Of a stretch of 64,000 nucleotides of DNA, positions 17,654-26,346 are shown in pieces. How positions within the stretch are numbered: the stretch's first letter is position 1; each line of letters begins with the position of its first letter. The position numbers and the translations under genes were made by a program. The DNA comes from Phascolarctobacterium sp. (GTDB lineage: Bacteria; Bacillota; Negativicutes; Acidaminococcales; Acidaminococcaceae), in assembly GCA_030540395.1 (NCBI GenBank), contig JAUNWI010000007.1:1-64000 (forward strand). Direction: 5' to 3'. Below the pieces are notes generated by a model that did no database searches, was not told where the DNA came from, and saw only the letters and a program-made list of their open reading frames with translations.

Positions 17654-20272
17654 ATGAAATACATGACTGGTAATGAAATCCGCGAAAAGTTCCTTAAATT
17701 TTTCCAGGATCGTGGTCATTTGATGCTTCCCAGTGCATCCCTGATTCCTCAGGACGACCCCACCTTGTTGATTATTGGTGCAGGCATGGCTCCCTTTAAG
17801 CCGTTCTTCACCGGCAAAATGAAGCCGCCCTCTCCTCGTATCACTACCTGCCAAAAGTGCGTGCGCACCGGTGATATTGAGAACGTAGGCCACACTGCCC
17901 GCCACCATACTTATTTTGAAATGCTGGGTAACTTCTCCTTTGGCGATTACTTCAAAAAGGAAATTATCCCCTGGAGCTGGGAGTTCCTGACTAAAGAGCT
18001 GGAGCTGCCCGCTGATAAGCTGTGGATTACCATCCATACCGAGGACGATGAGGCCTTCGAGCTGTGGAAGCAGGTTGGTGTTCCGGAAGAGCGCATCGTG
18101 CGCTTGGAGGACAACTGGTGGGAAATCGGCAGCGGTCCCTGCGGCCCGGACTCCGAAATCCACATTGACCTTGGTCCTGAGCGCGGCTGCGGCAAGCCCA
18201 CCTGCGGCCCTGGCTGCGATTGCGACCGCTTCTTAGAGCTGTGGAACCTGGTATTTACCCAATTCAACCAAATGCCCGATGGCACCTATCCGCCGCTGAA
18301 AAGCAAGAACATCGATACCGGCGCAGGTCTGGAGCGTTTGGCTTCTGTAATCCAAGGCAAGCCCTCTAACTTTGAAACTGACTTAATGTTCCCCATTATT
18401 GAATATGCCTGCAAGGTTGCCGGTGTGGAATATGGCAAGGACAAGGATACCGATGTATCCCTGAAGGTTATTGCCGACCATGCTCGTAGCATGACCTTCA
18501 TGATTGGCGATGGCATTCTGCCCTCCAACGAAGGTCGTGGCTATGTGCTGCGCCGCATTCTGCGTCGCGCTGTGCGCCATGGTCGCTTGATTGGCATCAG
18601 CGAAAAATTCCTGGCTGGCGCTGTGGACATCGTTATTGGCATGTTTGGTCATGTATATACCAACCTGGCTGAAAAACGTGATTATATCCAAAAGGTTATC
18701 GATATGGAAGAGACCAGCTTCCTGCGCACTCTGAAGCAGGGCAGCGAGCTCTTGAACGAAGAAATTGCCAAGCTGAAGGAAGCAGGCAAGACTGAGCTGG
18801 ATGGCGCTACTGCCTTCAAGCTGAACGACACCTTTGGCTTCCCCTGGGAGCTGACTGCAGAAATCCTTGAGGAGCAGGGCCTGACCATGGACAAGGCTGG
18901 TTTTGACGCTGCTTTGGAGGTACAACGCAAAATGGCCCGCGATGCTCGCAATGATAAGGAAGGTCGTCCGGTTGTGTATAACACCACCGGCATCGAAGTA
19001 GCTTCCTTGAAGGTGGATGAAGCTGCTACCAAGGCCACTATCGTTAAAATGTATCCTGCTCATGATGCACAACCCATTGAAACCGCAGGTGACGGCAATG
19101 AAGTGGCTATTATCTGCGACGTAACTGCCTTCCATGCTGAGGGCGGCGGTCAATTGGGTGATTTGGGCACTATTACCGGCCCCACCGGCGTCATCAACGT
19201 TACTACCACCAAAAAGCTGCCTGACGGTGCTATCATTATGGTAGGCGAGGTAACCGAGGGCGTCATCAACGTGGGCGACGCTGTGACCTTTGCTGTGGAC
19301 AAGGCTCGCAAGCTGGATATTGCCCGCAACCATACTGCTACCCATCTGCTGCACGCTGCTTTGAAGCAGGTTTTGGGCAGCCATGTTAACCAAGCTGGTA
19401 GCTATGTTGGTCCCGATAGACTGCGCTTTGACTTCTCTCATTTCTCCCAGGTTACTGAGGCAGAGCTGGCCGAGGTAGAAAGACTTGTTAACGAAGAAAT
19501 TCTGGCTAGCAAGGCTGTAGAAATTGAAGAGCTGCCCATTGAGGAAGCTAAGAAGAAGGGTGCTATGGCCCTCTTCGGTGAAAAATATGGCAAGATTGTT
19601 CGCGTGGTTACTGTGCCCGGCTTCTCCATGGAGTTCTGCGGTGGCAGCCATGTAAACAATACTGCTCAAATCGGCATGTTCAAGATTGTCAGCGAAGGCT
19701 CAAGCGGTGCTGGCGTGCGCCGTATTGAGGCCGTTACCGGTCATGGCGCTGTTGAGCATATCAACCATATGGAAGCTATGATGAAGGATTTGGCTGCTTC
19801 CTTGAAGTGCCGTTGCTGCGACCTTCCGGACCGCCTGGAGGCTCTGCATTGCGAGCTGAAGGCTGTGCAAAAGAAGGCCGATGAGCTGACTCAGGAAATC
19901 GCTAAGGCTCAGGTTTCCAGCGTAGCTGACCAGGTTAAGGAAATCAAGGGCGTGCCCGTGCTGGTACAAAAGGTACAGGCTGACAGCGTTGACGCTCTGC
20001 GTAATTTGGGTGACCAAATGCGCGATAAGGTTGGCGGCGTAGTAGTACTGGCAGCTGTAATGGGCGAAAAGGTGAGCATTTTGACCATGGCTACTAAGGA
20101 TGCTGTGGCTAAGGGAGCTCATTCCGGCAACATCGTGAAGGCTGTTGCTAAGCTTTGTGGCGGTGGCGGCGGCGGTCGTCCTGACATGGCTCAGGCTGGT
20201 GCAAAGGATGTGTCCAAGGTGGATGCTGCTTTGGCTGAGGCTCCGGCTATCATTGAGGCTATGCTTAAATAA
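17654..20272 (+). CDS. alaS: alanine--tRNA ligase
   Basis: Charges tRNA-Ala with alanine and clears Ser/Gly mischarging. 872 aa, full length. Class II catalytic core at the N-terminus (EIREKFLKFFQDRGH, then TCQKCVRTGDIENVGHTARH). Editing domain with metal-binding HTATH near residue 560 and CGGSH near 662. C-terminal C-Ala domain with Gly-rich CGGGGGGRPDMAQAG near 835. AAGGAG precedes the ATG. It has its own promoter and terminator, and the genes that follow (IreB family, ruvX, DUF1292, mltG) keep the order known from other Firmicutes. Confidence 0.98.
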   Translation: MKYMTGNEIREKFLKFFQDRGHLMLPSASLIPQDDPTLLIIGAGMAPFKPFFTGKMKPPSPRITTCQKCVRTGDIENVGHTARHHTYFEMLGNFSFGDYFKKEIIPWSWEFLTKELELPADKLWITIHTEDDEAFELWKQVGVPEERIVRLEDNWWEIGSGPCGPDSEIHIDLGPERGCGKPTCGPGCDCDRFLELWNLVFTQFNQMPDGTYPPLKSKNIDTGAGLERLASVIQGKPSNFETDLMFPIIEYACKVAGVEYGKDKDTDVSLKVIADHARSMTFMIGDGILPSNEGRGYVLRRILRRAVRHGRLIGISEKFLAGAVDIVIGMFGHVYTNLAEKRDYIQKVIDMEETSFLRTLKQGSELLNEEIAKLKEAGKTELDGATAFKLNDTFGFPWELTAEILEEQGLTMDKAGFDAALEVQRKMARDARNDKEGRPVVYNTTGIEVASLKVDEAATKATIVKMYPAHDAQPIETAGDGNEVAIICDVTAFHAEGGGQLGDLGTITGPTGVINVTTTKKLPDGAIIMVGEVTEGVINVGDAVTFAVDKARKLDIARNHTATHLLHAALKQVLGSHVNQAGSYVGPDRLRFDFSHFSQVTEAELAEVERLVNEEILASKAVEIEELPIEEAKKKGAMALFGEKYGKIVRVVTVPGFSMEFCGGSHVNNTAQIGMFKIVSEGSSGAGVRRIEAVTGHGAVEHINHMEAMMKDLAASLKCRCCDLPDRLEALHCELKAVQKKADELTQEIAKAQVSSVADQVKEIKGVPVLVQKVQADSVDALRNLGDQMRDKVGGVVVLAAVMGEKVSILTMATKDAVAKGAHSGNIVKAVAKLCGGGGGGRPDMAQAGAKDVSKVDAALAEAPAIIEAMLK

Positions 20273-20278
20273 GAAAAG

Positions 20279-20382
20279 AAGACACGCTATAAGGCACCAT
20301 CTACTTCGTTGCGGCTCCTAGGAGTACTAATTTGTACGCCGTCGTCGCCGCGCCTCGTATCTGGTACCTTCTAGCGCGTCTT
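20279..20382. repeat. imperfect fold-back element (104 bp)
   Basis: The left arm, starting AAGACACGCTATAAGG at 20279, pairs with the right arm ending CTAGCGCGTCTT at 20382. Pairing continues with mismatches through ACCA/TGGT and TAC/GTA into a GC-rich centre. It sits 6 bp after the alaS stop and upstream of the alaS terminator, so it is transcribed as part of the mRNA 3' end. Only one copy is in the window, so mobility is an inference. Confidence 0.6.
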
Positions 20383-20397
20383 GAAAATTGTTGTTAG

Positions 20398-20436
20398 AAC
20401 CTCACTTTTGCTTTTCCAGCATTAGTGAGGTTTTAT
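20398..20436 (+). terminator. intrinsic terminator after alaS
   Basis: AACCTCACT (20398-20406) pairs with AGTGAGGTT (20424-20432), followed by TTTAT. Confidence 0.8.
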
Positions 20437-20458
20437 GCTGTAAAATATAGCAATTATA

Positions 20459-20467
20459 TGATACAAT
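20459..20467 (+). promoter_or_regulatory. extended -10 promoter of the IreB-ruvX unit
   Basis: TGATACAAT (TG at 20459-20460, TACAAT at 20462-20467), 30 bp before the start at 20497; no clear -35 box. Confidence 0.5.
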
Positions 20468-20496
20468 AGAAGTACAAGCCGAAAGGAGTGTTACAT

Positions 20497-20757
20497 ATGT
20501 CTGAAGTCTCTCAAGAAACCATGATGTTCAAGCGCCAGCCGGAAAAGCTGGACGTGGCTGAAACTATAAAGGAAGTATATGCTGCCCTGGAAGCAAAGGG
20601 CTACAACCCGGTGGACCAGCTGGCAGGCTATTTGCTTAGCGGCGACCCCACCTATATCACAAGCTATGACAATGCGCGCACTAAGCTGCGCCGCCACGAG
20701 CGCTATGAGCTCATCGAGGCTATGGTAATTAGCTACTTAAAACAAATCAATAAATAA
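20497..20757 (+). CDS. IreB family regulatory phosphoprotein (UPF0297)
   Basis: Small cytosolic protein of the IreB/YrzL family. In Enterococcus IreB is a substrate of the Ser/Thr kinase IreK and affects cell-envelope stress resistance; the role here is inferred from family only. 86 aa from the ATG at 20497, which is preceded by AAAGGAG; an in-frame upstream start at 20488 lacks that spacing. The conserved core is KGYNPVDQLAGYLLSGDPTY followed by NARTKLRRHERYELIE. It lies twelve bases from ruvX in the standard alaS-yrzL-yrrK-yrzB order. Confidence 0.92.
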   Translation: MSEVSQETMMFKRQPEKLDVAETIKEVYAALEAKGYNPVDQLAGYLLSGDPTYITSYDNARTKLRRHERYELIEAMVISYLKQINK

Positions 20758-20768
20758 GGAGAAACTAC

Positions 20769-21191
20769 ATGCGCAAAATGTCCCTGGATGTGGGCACAAG
20801 AACCATCGGCATTGCGGTCAGCGATCTCTTAGGCATGATTGCCAATGGTGTGGAGACTATCAAACGCACTACGGAAGAGCGTGATTTTGCTCGCATTGCT
20901 GAGCTCATTAAGGAGCACGAGGTTGATACCCTGGTTGTGGGCTATCCCAAGAACATGAATGGCACCATTGGCGAGCGGGCCCAGGCCTGCGAAGCCATGG
21001 CCCATAAGCTGGAGGAAATGTTTCCTGATTGTAAGGTGGTGCTGTGGGATGAACGCTTGAGCACTGTGGCAGCAGAAAAGGTGCTGGTGGATGCGGATAT
21101 GCGCCGCAAAAAACGCAAGCAGGTTATCGATATGATGGCTGCCGTGGTGATTTTGCAAAATTATTTGGATAGCAAAAGCTTTAAAATTTGA
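20769..21191 (+). CDS. ruvX: RuvX/YqgF family Holliday junction resolvase-like nuclease
   Basis: RNase H-fold nuclease of the YqgF family, linked to Holliday junction resolution and pre-16S rRNA processing. 140 aa. The acidic active-site residues are D7 (SLDVGTRTIG), E95 (WDERLST) and D121 (QVIDMMAA). GYPKNMNGTIGERA is the typical central motif. AAGGAG precedes the ATG. Its TGA stop overlaps the -35 box of the next promoter. Confidence 0.95.
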   Translation: MRKMSLDVGTRTIGIAVSDLLGMIANGVETIKRTTEERDFARIAELIKEHEVDTLVVGYPKNMNGTIGERAQACEAMAHKLEEMFPDCKVVLWDERLSTVAAEKVLVDADMRRKKRKQVIDMMAAVVILQNYLDSKSFKI

Positions 21192-21216
21192 CAGAAGCAC
21201 TAGAGTATAATAAAAT
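21188..21216 (+). promoter_or_regulatory. sigma-70 promoter of the DUF1292 gene
   Basis: TTGACA (21188-21193) overlaps the ruvX stop codon; 17-bp spacer, TAAAAT (21211-21216). Confidence 0.65.
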
Positions 21217-21253
21217 AATACAGTAACTATTTTTTACAGAAAGAGGTGCCCCA

Positions 21254-21604
21254 ATGGCTGATAAGGATATTAAAAACGAAGAATTGGCTGCTATGCAGGA
21301 GGAAGCTGAAGAGGTAGATGTAGTTGTATTGACTGACGAGCAAGGCAACGAAAGCTACTTCATGGAAGAAATGATTATTCCCTACAATGGCAAGAGCTTT
21401 GCTGTGCTGGTTGCTATTGATGAAGATTGCTGCGAGGATGAGGATTGCGAGTGCCACCATCACGAAGAGGATGAGGACGATTATTGCATCATCGCCCGCA
21501 TCGATTTCGACGAAAATGGCGAAGCAGTATATGTTGGTCCTACCGATGAAGAGTACGAAGCCGTTGCTGCTCTGTACGACCAATTCTGCGAAGAAGAAGA
21601 ATAA
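21254..21604 (+). CDS. DUF1292 domain protein (YrzB-like)
   Basis: Small, very acidic protein of the DUF1292/YrzB family, function unknown, conserved next to ruvX and mltG in Firmicutes. 116 aa. Residues about 22-56 and 78-110 form the recognisable family core (VVVLTDEQGNESYFMEEMI, ARIDFDENGEAVYVG). Between them is a Cys/His/acidic segment with C59, C60, C65, C67, H68-H70 and C78, which could bind a metal; I do not recall this as a family feature. It is closed by a strong terminator. Confidence 0.88.
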   Translation: MADKDIKNEELAAMQEEAEEVDVVVLTDEQGNESYFMEEMIIPYNGKSFAVLVAIDEDCCEDEDCECHHHEEDEDDYCIIARIDFDENGEAVYVGPTDEEYEAVAALYDQFCEEEE

Positions 21605-21609
21605 AAAGC

Positions 21610-21632
21610 ACCGGACTTCGGTCCGGTATTTT
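21610..21632 (+). terminator. intrinsic terminator after the DUF1292 gene
   Basis: ACCGGAC (21610-21616), TTCG loop, GTCCGGT (21621-21627), then ATTTTTA. Confidence 0.9.
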
Positions 21633-21666
21633 TATGTAAAATCTGACGAATTGGGAAGTTCGGTGT

Positions 21667-22707
21667 ATGGATGAAGAAAAAATCACCAAAATAAAGAGCT
21701 GGTTGCTGCATAATTGGTATATTGCTTTGGCAGTGCTGATTGTGGTACCTTTGCTCTGTTTTTTGGCAGTATTGCACACTAGGGGAGATAATAAGGATTT
21801 TGCCGTCTCTGGGCCCCATTTGATTATTGTCAAGGAGGGCATGACCACGGCGGATATTGCCCAGCTGCTCCACGAAAAGAGGCTGGTCAAGGACCCGACT
21901 GCTTTTCGCTTAGAGGCACGCTACAAGGGCTTGGCCACCAAGCTGCAGGCTGGTCCCTACCAAATCGAGGGTGGACTTAGCAATGGCGCCATTGTGGATG
22001 TGATGGTAAAGGGTCGCATCAAGCAGCTGCGCTTTACAGTGCCTGAGGGCTATACGGTGGTGAAAACTGCTAAAAAGCTGGAGGCCGAGGGCCTTGGCAG
22101 TGCAGAAAAGTTTATAGCGGCAGCGAAGGCATACGCTCCCTATGAATATATGCAGACCGATAATCCTGATGTGCTGTTCAAGGCGGAGGGCTTTATCTAT
22201 CCTGCAACCTACGAGCTGCCAGTGGGCCTGAGCGAGGAAAAAATTCTGGCTGTTTTCGTGCGCCAGTTTGATGAATATATGCAGGATGAAAAAATCCTGC
22301 AAGGCTGTGCTGCCAAGGGGATGAAGCTGCGTGACGTGGTGAATTTGGCTGCTATGGTGGAGCTGGAAGCGGTGTTTGCAGAGGAGCAGCCCCGTATTGC
22401 CGGCGTGTTTTTGAAGCGGTTGGCTATTGGCATGCCCATTCAATCGGATACCACGATTCAGTATTTATTGGGTTCCCAAAAGGAAATTATTACCTTTGAT
22501 GATACTAAAATTCAAAGTCCCTATAATACCTACCAAAACCCTGGTCTGCCTCCAGGACCCATCGGCAGTCCTGGCATGAGCGCCATCAAGGCGGTGCTGA
22601 CGCCGGAAAAAACCGAGTATTTGTATTTTGTCGCAGAAAAGGATGGTCACCATCGCTTTAGCAAAACCTATAACGAGCATCTGCGTGCGATTAGAGAAAT
22701 AGGGTAA
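21667..22707 (+). CDS. mltG: endolytic murein transglycosylase MltG (YceG family)
   Basis: Membrane-anchored lytic transglycosylase that cuts new glycan strands and sets their length. 346 aa: cytoplasmic N-terminus, one TM at about 17-37, a LysM-like region (about 50-115), then the YceG catalytic domain. The expected catalytic Glu is E232 in AAMVELEAVF, matching the IVEKE motif of E. coli MltG with slight change. PIQSDTTIQYLLG and NPGLPPGPIGSPGMSAI are strong family signatures. Its position after ruvX/DUF1292 is the usual Firmicute order. Confidence 0.95.
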   Translation: MDEEKITKIKSWLLHNWYIALAVLIVVPLLCFLAVLHTRGDNKDFAVSGPHLIIVKEGMTTADIAQLLHEKRLVKDPTAFRLEARYKGLATKLQAGPYQIEGGLSNGAIVDVMVKGRIKQLRFTVPEGYTVVKTAKKLEAEGLGSAEKFIAAAKAYAPYEYMQTDNPDVLFKAEGFIYPATYELPVGLSEEKILAVFVRQFDEYMQDEKILQGCAAKGMKLRDVVNLAAMVELEAVFAEEQPRIAGVFLKRLAIGMPIQSDTTIQYLLGSQKEIITFDDTKIQSPYNTYQNPGLPPGPIGSPGMSAIKAVLTPEKTEYLYFVAEKDGHHRFSKTYNEHLRAIREIG

Positions 22708-22711
22708 TTGG

Positions 22712-22881
22712 AATTCCTCAGTCACCTTCGGTGACAGCTCCCTTTGGAAAAGGGAGCCTTTCATTAGCTTTTACTGTGCAAAACTGCCTTATTTTTAGTG
22801 AGTAAATTAGCATTCCAAACCAAAAGATTAAGGAGCCTCCCTTTGCAAAGGGAGGTGCCGAGCTTGCGAGGCGGAGGAATT
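22712..22881. repeat. palindromic fold-back repeat, copy C (170 bp)
   Basis: Ends are AATTCCTC (22712-22719) and GAGGAATT (22874-22881). Inside are several hairpins: GTCACC/GGTGAC, GCTCCCTT/AAGGGAGC, and a 20-bp palindrome built on CCTCCCTTT/AAAGGGAGG. The same layout recurs at 26113-26247. It starts 4 bp after the mltG stop. Its last bases (GGAGG) form the only visible ribosome site of the next gene. Confidence 0.8.
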
Positions 22882-22889
22882 ATTATTGT

Positions 22890-24143
22890 ATGAATGAAAT
22901 GAAGAAATTTTATCAAAAGCCGGAGCTGTTAGCTCCGGCGGGCAATATGGAAAAGGGCAAAATGGCCCTGCTATATGGTGCCGATGCAATTTACTTGGGC
23001 GGCAAAATGTTTGGCCTAAGGGCCTTTGCCAACAATTTTGATTTGCCCGAAATTGCCGAGATTACGGAGTATGCTCATAGCCTAGGCAAAAAGGTTTACG
23101 TCACCGTCAATATTTTTGCTCACAATGAGGATATCAATAGGCTGCCTGACTATCTCTTGGGCTTGGAAAAGGCCAAGGTAGACGCACTGCTCATCAGCGA
23201 TTTGGGCGTGTGGCAAACAGCGCGCCAGGTTGTGCCCAACATGGCGCTCCATGTAAGCACTCAAGCTAATACCACTAATTTCGCCGGGGTGCAGGCCTGG
23301 GAGCAGCTGGGCGCAGAGCGCGTAGTTTTGGCTCGCGAGCTTTCCCTAAAGGAAATCGCAGAAATCAGTGCCAAAACCCAGGTGGAGCTGGAAACCTTCG
23401 TCCATGGCGCTATGTGCATTTCCTACAGTGGGCGCTGCCTTTTGAGCAGCTATTTAACAGGTCGTGACGGCAACCGCGGTGCTTGTACCCAGGCTTGCCG
23501 TTGGGAATATAATATGTACAAGCTGGGTGAGCAAAAGCGCCCTGGCGAGTACTTCGATTTGGAGGAGGATGAGCACGGCACCTATGTGATGAACTCCAAG
23601 GATTTGTGCCTCATCGAGTATCTGCCGGAGCTGATGGATGCAGGCGTGTGCAGCCTGAAGATTGAAGGCCGCATGAAGAGCGTCCATTACGTGGCCACGG
23701 TGGTCAGCGTGTACCGCAAGGCCATCGATGCCTGCTGGGCCGACAGGGAGCATTACAGTGTACCTGATGCGTGGATACAGGAGCTGAACAAGGTATCCCA
23801 TCGCCAGTACACCACGGGCTTTGCGGTAGCAAAGCCGGACAGAAATGCTCAGGTTTACACCAGCTCCAAATACGAGCAAACCCACGATTTTGTGGGCATC
23901 GTTACCGGCTACGATGGAGAAGCTAAGCGCGCTTATTTTGAGCAGCGCAATAATGTGAAGGCTGGCGAACAGCTGGAGCTTTTAATGCCGGATGGGCAGC
24001 TTGTGCCCTTTGTTTTGCAGGAGATGCAGGACGAGGAAGGCGTCGCCATTGATTGCGCGCCCCATGCCCAGCAAAAATTTTCCGCCCACAGTGATGTGGA
24101 GCTATTACCGATGAGCTTATTACGCAGAAAGGTTGTTAAATAA
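22890..24143 (+). CDS. trhP: peptidase U32 family protein, TrhP/YegQ-like tRNA hydroxylation factor
   Basis: U32 family protein. The YegQ/TrhP branch is needed for prephenate-dependent 5-hydroxyuridine formation in tRNA rather than proteolysis. 417 aa. The PROSITE-type U32 signature is complete at residues 168-186 (ETFVHGAMCISYSGRCLLS), and Cys residues C176, C183, C199 and C203 probably bind an Fe-S cluster. PELLAPAGNMEKGKMALLYG is the usual N-terminus. The ribosome site GGAGG, twelve bases before the ATG, belongs to repeat copy C. It follows mltG as yrrN/yrrO do in Bacillus. The exact tRNA role is inferred from family. Confidence 0.88.
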   Translation: MNEMKKFYQKPELLAPAGNMEKGKMALLYGADAIYLGGKMFGLRAFANNFDLPEIAEITEYAHSLGKKVYVTVNIFAHNEDINRLPDYLLGLEKAKVDALLISDLGVWQTARQVVPNMALHVSTQANTTNFAGVQAWEQLGAERVVLARELSLKEIAEISAKTQVELETFVHGAMCISYSGRCLLSSYLTGRDGNRGACTQACRWEYNMYKLGEQKRPGEYFDLEEDEHGTYVMNSKDLCLIEYLPELMDAGVCSLKIEGRMKSVHYVATVVSVYRKAIDACWADREHYSVPDAWIQELNKVSHRQYTTGFAVAKPDRNAQVYTSSKYEQTHDFVGIVTGYDGEAKRAYFEQRNNVKAGEQLELLMPDGQLVPFVLQEMQDEEGVAIDCAPHAQQKFSAHSDVELLPMSLLRRKVVK

Positions 24144-24386
24144 ATGAGCGATAATGCCCCTGAACCCCACAGTATGATTTACGCCCAGGTGGAGCCTGAG
24201 CATATAGCGGATGTAAACTGGATTATGGAGGGCTATGAGCACCTGGCCATGGTGAGCACCGTGGACGGCAGCACAGGCCTGATTAAGTTTTACGCAACAC
24301 CTGACACCTATTTTGATACCATGGATATCATAGAAAACATGCCTTTTGATGTAGAAATTGTTGATAGTTTTGCCAATGAGTGGTAA
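24144..24386 (+). CDS. DUF4911 family small protein
   Basis: 80-aa protein starting on the base after the U32 stop, so probably co-translated. It resembles the DUF4911 family (IYAQVEPEHIADVNWIMEGYEHLAMVSTVD, then KFYATPDTYFD), small alpha/beta proteins of unknown function found beside U32 genes in Negativicutes and clostridia. No catalytic residues or membrane segment are evident. Confidence 0.75.
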   Translation: MSDNAPEPHSMIYAQVEPEHIADVNWIMEGYEHLAMVSTVDGSTGLIKFYATPDTYFDTMDIIENMPFDVEIVDSFANEW

Positions 24387-24440
24387 AATATTAGGGTAAT
24401 ACTCACAATTAGATGGCATTTGAGGAAAAGAGGTTAACTA

Positions 24441-25514
24441 ATGACGCGCATCAACAAAGTATTTGAGCTCATGGCCAAGCTTACAGTGGACAGTGTCATT
24501 ATCAAGGATGTTACCACAATCCGCTATCTTACCGGCTTTACCGGCGATTCCAGCCTGTTTTATCTGGACCGCCAGCAGGGCGTTTTGATTACCGATGGTC
24601 GCTATACCCAGCAGGCCAAGCAGGAAATGAAGCTGTTTAAGGTGTTGGAATATGCACCGAAAAATGCGAGCAGCATTTGGGAGGCAGCTGCTGAGTGCGC
24701 CAAAAAAGCCGGAGCCCAGGTGGTTGGCTTTGATGGAGCTTGGTATAGCTATGATGATTATGTGACGTTAAAGGAGCTTTTGGGAGAGATTCCCATGGAA
24801 AGCATTGACTTTAGCGGAATTCGCATGATTAAGGACAAAAAGGAGCTGGAGCTTTTGCTCAAGGCTGCCAGCATTGCCGACGAAGCCTTTGTGGAGCTTT
24901 TGGATGATATTCGTCCGGGACGCACGGAGCGGAGTCTGGCAGGTCGCTTAGAGTATTACATGCGTGCCCATGGTAGTGAAAAGAATTCCTTTGACACCAT
25001 TGTGGCCAGTGGTGCTCGCAGTGCCTTGCCCCATGGTATGGCTAGCGACAAGGTTGTTGAAATCGGTGATTTTATCACCTTTGATTTTGGCGCTGTTTAC
25101 CGTGGTTATCACTCCGACATGACCCGCACAGTTGCTCTTGGCATGGCCAACTCCTGGCAAAAGGAGATTTATACCATTGTGGAAGAGGCCCAGCTAAAGG
25201 GCATGAAGGCTGCCCAGGTGGGGATGACAGGCAGAGAGCTGGATGATGTGGTACGCAAGGTGATTACTGATTGCGGCTATGGCGATTATTATGTGCATGG
25301 TACCGGCCATGGCGTGGGTCTGGAGATTCACGAAATGCCCAATATCAACAAGCGTGGGGAAACGGTACTGCAAACTGGTATGATTTTTACCATTGAACCT
25401 GGTATATACATTCCCGGCAAAGGCGGGGTTCGTATAGAAGATACTGTTGTTTTGACGGATGAAGGCGCCCGTGCCCTAAATGGAGTCAAAAAACAGCTCA
25501 TTGAAATCGTTTAA
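24441..25514 (+). CDS. Xaa-Pro aminopeptidase (M24 family)
   Basis: Cytosolic metallopeptidase that removes N-terminal residues before proline. 357 aa with an N-terminal creatinase-like domain (about 1-125) and a pita-bread catalytic domain. The five metal ligands are visible: D215 and D226 ([13 protein letters not shown]), H290 (GTGHGVG), E319 (IEPGIY) and E333 (RIEDT). AAGAGG precedes the ATG. It stands just before efp, the same pairing as yqhT-efp in Bacillus. Confidence 0.95.
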   Translation: MTRINKVFELMAKLTVDSVIIKDVTTIRYLTGFTGDSSLFYLDRQQGVLITDGRYTQQAKQEMKLFKVLEYAPKNASSIWEAAAECAKKAGAQVVGFDGAWYSYDDYVTLKELLGEIPMESIDFSGIRMIKDKKELELLLKAASIADEAFVELLDDIRPGRTERSLAGRLEYYMRAHGSEKNSFDTIVASGARSALPHGMASDKVVEIGDFITFDFGAVYRGYHSDMTRTVALGMANSWQKEIYTIVEEAQLKGMKAAQVGMTGRELDDVVRKVITDCGYGDYYVHGTGHGVGLEIHEMPNINKRGETVLQTGMIFTIEPGIYIPGKGGVRIEDTVVLTDEGARALNGVKKQLIEIV

Positions 25515-25540
25515 AATTAAAAATTATAGGAGGGCTTCCA

Positions 25541-26098
25541 ATGATTTCCACCAATGAATTCAAAACTAACGTAACTGTAACCATCGACGGCGACGCATGG
25601 CAGGTTGTTGAGTTCCAACATGTAAAACCTGGTAAGGGCGCTGCTTTCGTTCGTGCTAAAATGCGCAATCTGTGCACCGGTGCTGTTGTAGAGCGCACCT
25701 TCAACGCTGGCGAGCGTATGCCTAAGGCTCGCATTGACCGCCGCGAAATGCAATACCTCTATGAATCCGACGGCATGTATGTATTCATGGACAACGAAAC
25801 CTATGAACAAACCGAGCTGTCCAAGGAAACTCTGGGCAATGCTCTGAACTTCCTGAAGGAGAACATGGACGTTAAGATCATGATCTACGAAGGCCGCGTA
25901 CTGGGCGTTGACCTGCCCAACACTGTTGAGCTGACCGTAGTTGAAACCGAACCCGGCATCAAGGGCGATACCGCTACCGGCGGCAGCAAGAACGCTACCA
26001 TGGATACCGGCTACGTTGTAAAAGTTCCTCTGTTCATCAACGAGGGCGACGTACTGGCTATCGACACTCGCACTGGCGACTACATCTCCAGAGCATAA
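25541..26098 (+). CDS. efp: elongation factor P
   Basis: Ribosome-binding factor that relieves stalling at polyproline. 185 aa, three beta-barrel (KOW-like/OB) domains. The loop that carries the modified lysine in other bacteria reads [12 protein letters not shown] with K32 at its tip. The C-terminal [24 protein letters not shown] motif is intact. AGGAGGG precedes the ATG. No lysine-modification enzymes (EpmA/B, YmfI) are nearby. Confidence 0.97.
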   Translation: MISTNEFKTNVTVTIDGDAWQVVEFQHVKPGKGAAFVRAKMRNLCTGAVVERTFNAGERMPKARIDRREMQYLYESDGMYVFMDNETYEQTELSKETLGNALNFLKENMDVKIMIYEGRVLGVDLPNTVELTVVETEPGIKGDTATGGSKNATMDTGYVVKVPLFINEGDVLAIDTRTGDYISRA

Positions 26099-26112
26099 GA
26101 CAGTCTAAAATA

Positions 26113-26247
26113 AATTCCTCAGTCCGCAATTTACTAGCGTAATTTGCTTAAGACAGCTCCCTTTAAAAAGGGAGCCTCTCTTCTATAGTAAATTAGCAAG
26201 GAGCCTCCCTTTTAAAAGGGAGGGGGACCGCTTGCGGTGGAGGAATT
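26113..26247. repeat. palindromic fold-back repeat, copy D (135 bp)
   Basis: Same family as 22712-22881: ends AATTCCTC (26113-26120) and GAGGAATT (26240-26247), hairpin GCTCCCTTT/AAAGGGAGC and palindrome CCTCCCTTTTAAAAGGGAGG. The centre differs from copy C (TTTTAAAA against TTTGCAAA) but remains self-complementary. An ACCGC/GCGGT hairpin stands near its right end. It begins 14 bp after the efp stop. Confidence 0.8.
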
Positions 26248-26267
26248 AAAAAGTAAAATTGAACTTC

Positions 26268-26304
26268 AAACAGCAACGCTGATTGTGGCGTTGCTGTTTT
26301 TTTA
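26268..26304 (+). terminator. intrinsic terminator after efp
   Basis: AAACAGCAACGC (26268-26279) pairs perfectly with GCGTTGCTGTTT (26288-26299); T-run follows. Confidence 0.92.
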
Positions 26305-26346
26305 TGCATTTTATGCATAAGGAGTGTATAATTTATGGCGCGGTTG

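Noticed and set aside
18383..19669. Minus-strand open frame of 428 codons
   Set aside because: Shadow of alaS; no motif or ribosome site and incompatible with the conserved plus-strand protein.
22712..26247. CRISPR array
   Set aside because: Only two dispersed palindromic repeats, no regular spacing, no cas genes.
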